Below the pieces are notes generated by a model. The model saw only the letters and a list, made by a program, of their open reading frames with translations. It was not told the origin of the DNA and made no database searches. A stretch of 64,000 bases of DNA from Rosettibacter sp037481715 (GTDB taxonomy: Bacteria; Bacteroidota; Ignavibacteria; Ignavibacteriales; Melioribacteraceae): contig JBBFLD010000001.1 in NCBI GenBank assembly GCA_037481715.1, forward strand, positions 744,001-808,000. Direction: 5' to 3'. Numbering within the stretch: the stretch's first letter is position 1; every line of letters begins with the position of its first letter. Shown one piece after another: positions 62,790 through 64,000 of this stretch. Position numbers and translations under genes: made by a program.

Positions 62790-64000
62790 TTATGTGTTAA
62801 TGTCTCTGAATTGAAGCTCGTATAATTTTTTATAAATGCCATCTTCTTCATAAATTAAATCTTGATGTTTTCCATCCTGCACAATTTTTCCTCTTTCAAT
62901 TACAAGAATTCTATCTGCATTCCTGATTGTGCTTAGTCTGTGAGCAATGACAAAAACAGTTCTATCCTGCATAAGTCTTTCAATTGCTTCTTGAACAAGA
63001 ACCTCTGACTCATTATCAAGAGCAGAAGTTGCTTCATCAAGAATCATTATTGGAGGATTTTTTAGTAATGCTCTTGCAATTGCAATTCGTTGACGCTGTC
63101 CACCAGAAAGTTTTGTACCTTTTTCTCCAATAATTGTGTCATATTTTTGTGGAAGTTCCATTATGAAATTATGTGCATTTGCAGCTTTTGCTGCTTCAAT
63201 AATTTTTTCATCTGAACAATCTGTCAAACCATAGGCAATGTTATTTCTAACTGATTCATTAAATAAAACCGTTTCCTGAGTAACAATTCCCATAAGTTTT
63301 CTTAAATCTTCTATACGAATATTTTTTATATCAATTCCATCAAGTAAAATTCTGCCTTCTGTTGGGTCATAAAATCTTGGGATTAAATCAACAAGTGTAG
63401 TTTTACCCGAACCGCTGCTTCCAACAAGTGCAATTATCTTTCCTTTTTCCACTTTAAAGTTTATATCCTCCAGAACATAATCTTCTGAATCATCATACTT
63501 GAAATAAACATGTTCAAACTCAATTGAGTCATTAAAGTCATTAATCGAAATTGGGTTTTCAACATTTTTAATATTTGGTTCAGTATCAAGAATTTCAAAA
63601 ATCCTATCGGCTGCAGCACTTGATTCCTGAATACGATTGTTAACGCTGCTGAGTTCTTTTATTGGCGGCATCAGTTGAAATATTGCGAATAAAAATCCAA
63701 TAAATTGACTTGCAGTAATTGACTTTTCTACTAACACGAGTTGTGCCCCAAAATAAATAATTACTACTCCGACAATTACGCTCAAAAATTCTGTAGTTGG
63801 ACTTGCAATATTTCTTATGCGTGTAATTTTAAGAGAAAGCTTAAAAAAGTTTTGTGTTTCATTAAAAAATTTCTTGTTCTCGTATTCTTCCATTCCAAAT
63901 GCTTTAACGATTTTAACACCAGTAATAGTTTCATGAAGCCGATTAGTTAAATCTGCCATCTTTGCCTGCAACAAACCGCTCTGCTTTCTTAAAATTAATC
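62790..64000 (-). CDS. MsbA-like ABC transporter (membrane and ATPase domains), 5' end outside window
   Basis: The frame is open to the window edge, so at least 403 C-terminal residues of a half-size ABC exporter are present. The visible part has the last three or so membrane helices, including the coupling-type segment LTNRLHETITGVKIVKAFG, and a full nucleotide-binding domain: Walker A VGSSGSGKTT, signature LSGGQRQRIAIARAL, Walker B IMILDEATSALD and the switch His in VIAHRLSTI. MsbA-like exporters flip lipid A-core. The neighbouring glycosyltransferase fits, but drug or peptide exporters look the same. The transporter begins the minus-strand operon. Confidence 0.88.
   Translation of the reverse strand, partial: LILRKQSGLLQAKMADLTNRLHETITGVKIVKAFGMEEYENKKFFNETQNFFKLSLKITRIRNIASPTTEFLSVIVGVVIIYFGAQLVLVEKSITASQFIGFLFAIFQLMPPIKELSSVNNRIQESSAAADRIFEILDTEPNIKNVENPISINDFNDSIEFEHVYFKYDDSEDYVLEDINFKVEKGKIIALVGSSGSGKTTLVDLIPRFYDPTEGRILLDGIDIKNIRIEDLRKLMGIVTQETVLFNESVRNNIAYGLTDCSDEKIIEAAKAANAHNFIMELPQKYDTIIGEKGTKLSGGQRQRIAIARALLKNPPIMILDEATSALDNESEVLVQEAIERLMQDRTVFVIAHRLSTIRNADRILVIERGKIVQDGKHQDLIYEEDGIYKKLYELQFRDINT

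Noticed and set aside
1..64000. tRNA, rRNA, CRISPR arrays, insertion sequences, prophage or attachment sites.
   Set aside because: No direct-repeat arrays, transposase or integrase-like proteins, or cloverleaf/rRNA-like segments were seen; the only gene-free stretch over 300 bases is 28183-28487.

Overview
This window is a 64 kb piece of an AT-rich, Gram-negative bacterial chromosome packed with housekeeping genes. It shows no insertion sequences, phage genes, CRISPR arrays, tRNAs or rRNAs. The gene set points to the Ignavibacteria/Chlorobi side of the Bacteroidota: separate rfaE1 and rfaE2 genes, a TamB of about 1,500 residues, lipid A genes (lpxB, lpxK), the order rpsF-ssb-rpsR-rplI, pyruvate phosphate dikinase, and several intergenic matches to the Bacteroidota promoter pattern (TTTG, 19-20 bases, TAnnTTTG). 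This assignment is inference; no marker rRNA is present.

Layout. 1-7.2 kb (+): end of rfaE1, then rfaE2, tamB and rnr. 7.3-10.5 kb (+): a large surface protein that joins a metalloprotease-like domain, a TolB-like propeller and an outer-membrane barrel. 10.5-11.5 kb: an FmdB zinc ribbon (-) and a lipoprotein (+). 11.6-18.7 kb (+): prs-rplY-pth, rpsF-ssb-rpsR-rplI, secD-secF. 18.7-25.6 kb: a partner-switching signalling locus with two PP2C phosphatases, an RsbW-like kinase, two STAS proteins, an ECF sigma factor and an unknown one-pass membrane protein. 25.7-31.2 kb (+): purA, a histidine kinase, a probable small RNA, dCMP deaminase, ppk1. 31.3-35.2 kb (-): an iron-uptake operon with a DtxR-type regulator, a membrane-tethered DtxR-like/FeoA fusion, and FeoB split into two genes. 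35.4-37.6 kb (+): mrp, a NifU-type scaffold and tpiA. 37.6-48 kb (+): a glycosidase-like membrane protein, smc, a HAD phosphatase, an ICMT-like methyltransferase, lpxB, an acyltransferase and lpxK. 48-56.7 kb (+): ppdK, queA, ispD, plsY, gpsA, recG. 56.7-60.6 kb (+): two ATP-grasp ligases, a GNAT acetyltransferase and a lysine 2,3-aminomutase-like enzyme. 60.6-64 kb (-): a thioredoxin-like protein, nadK, a glycosyltransferase and a truncated MsbA-like ABC transporter.

The most interesting items are four. (1) A probable small RNA at about 28316-28428 has its own promoter and terminator and carries CCCTC four times, each in a predicted unpaired stretch, which suggests a C-rich anti-Shine-Dalgarno regulator. 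(2) The compact ATP-grasp/ATP-grasp/GNAT/KamA operon has a KamA that keeps the lysine-recognising residues of lysine 2,3-aminomutase, suggesting a beta-lysine-derived product. (3) The feo operon has a membrane-tethered DtxR-like/FeoA fusion beside a split FeoB and a palindromic candidate operator. (4) A GH2-like ectodomain that appears to have lost its acid/base residue is fused to a multi-pass membrane domain.
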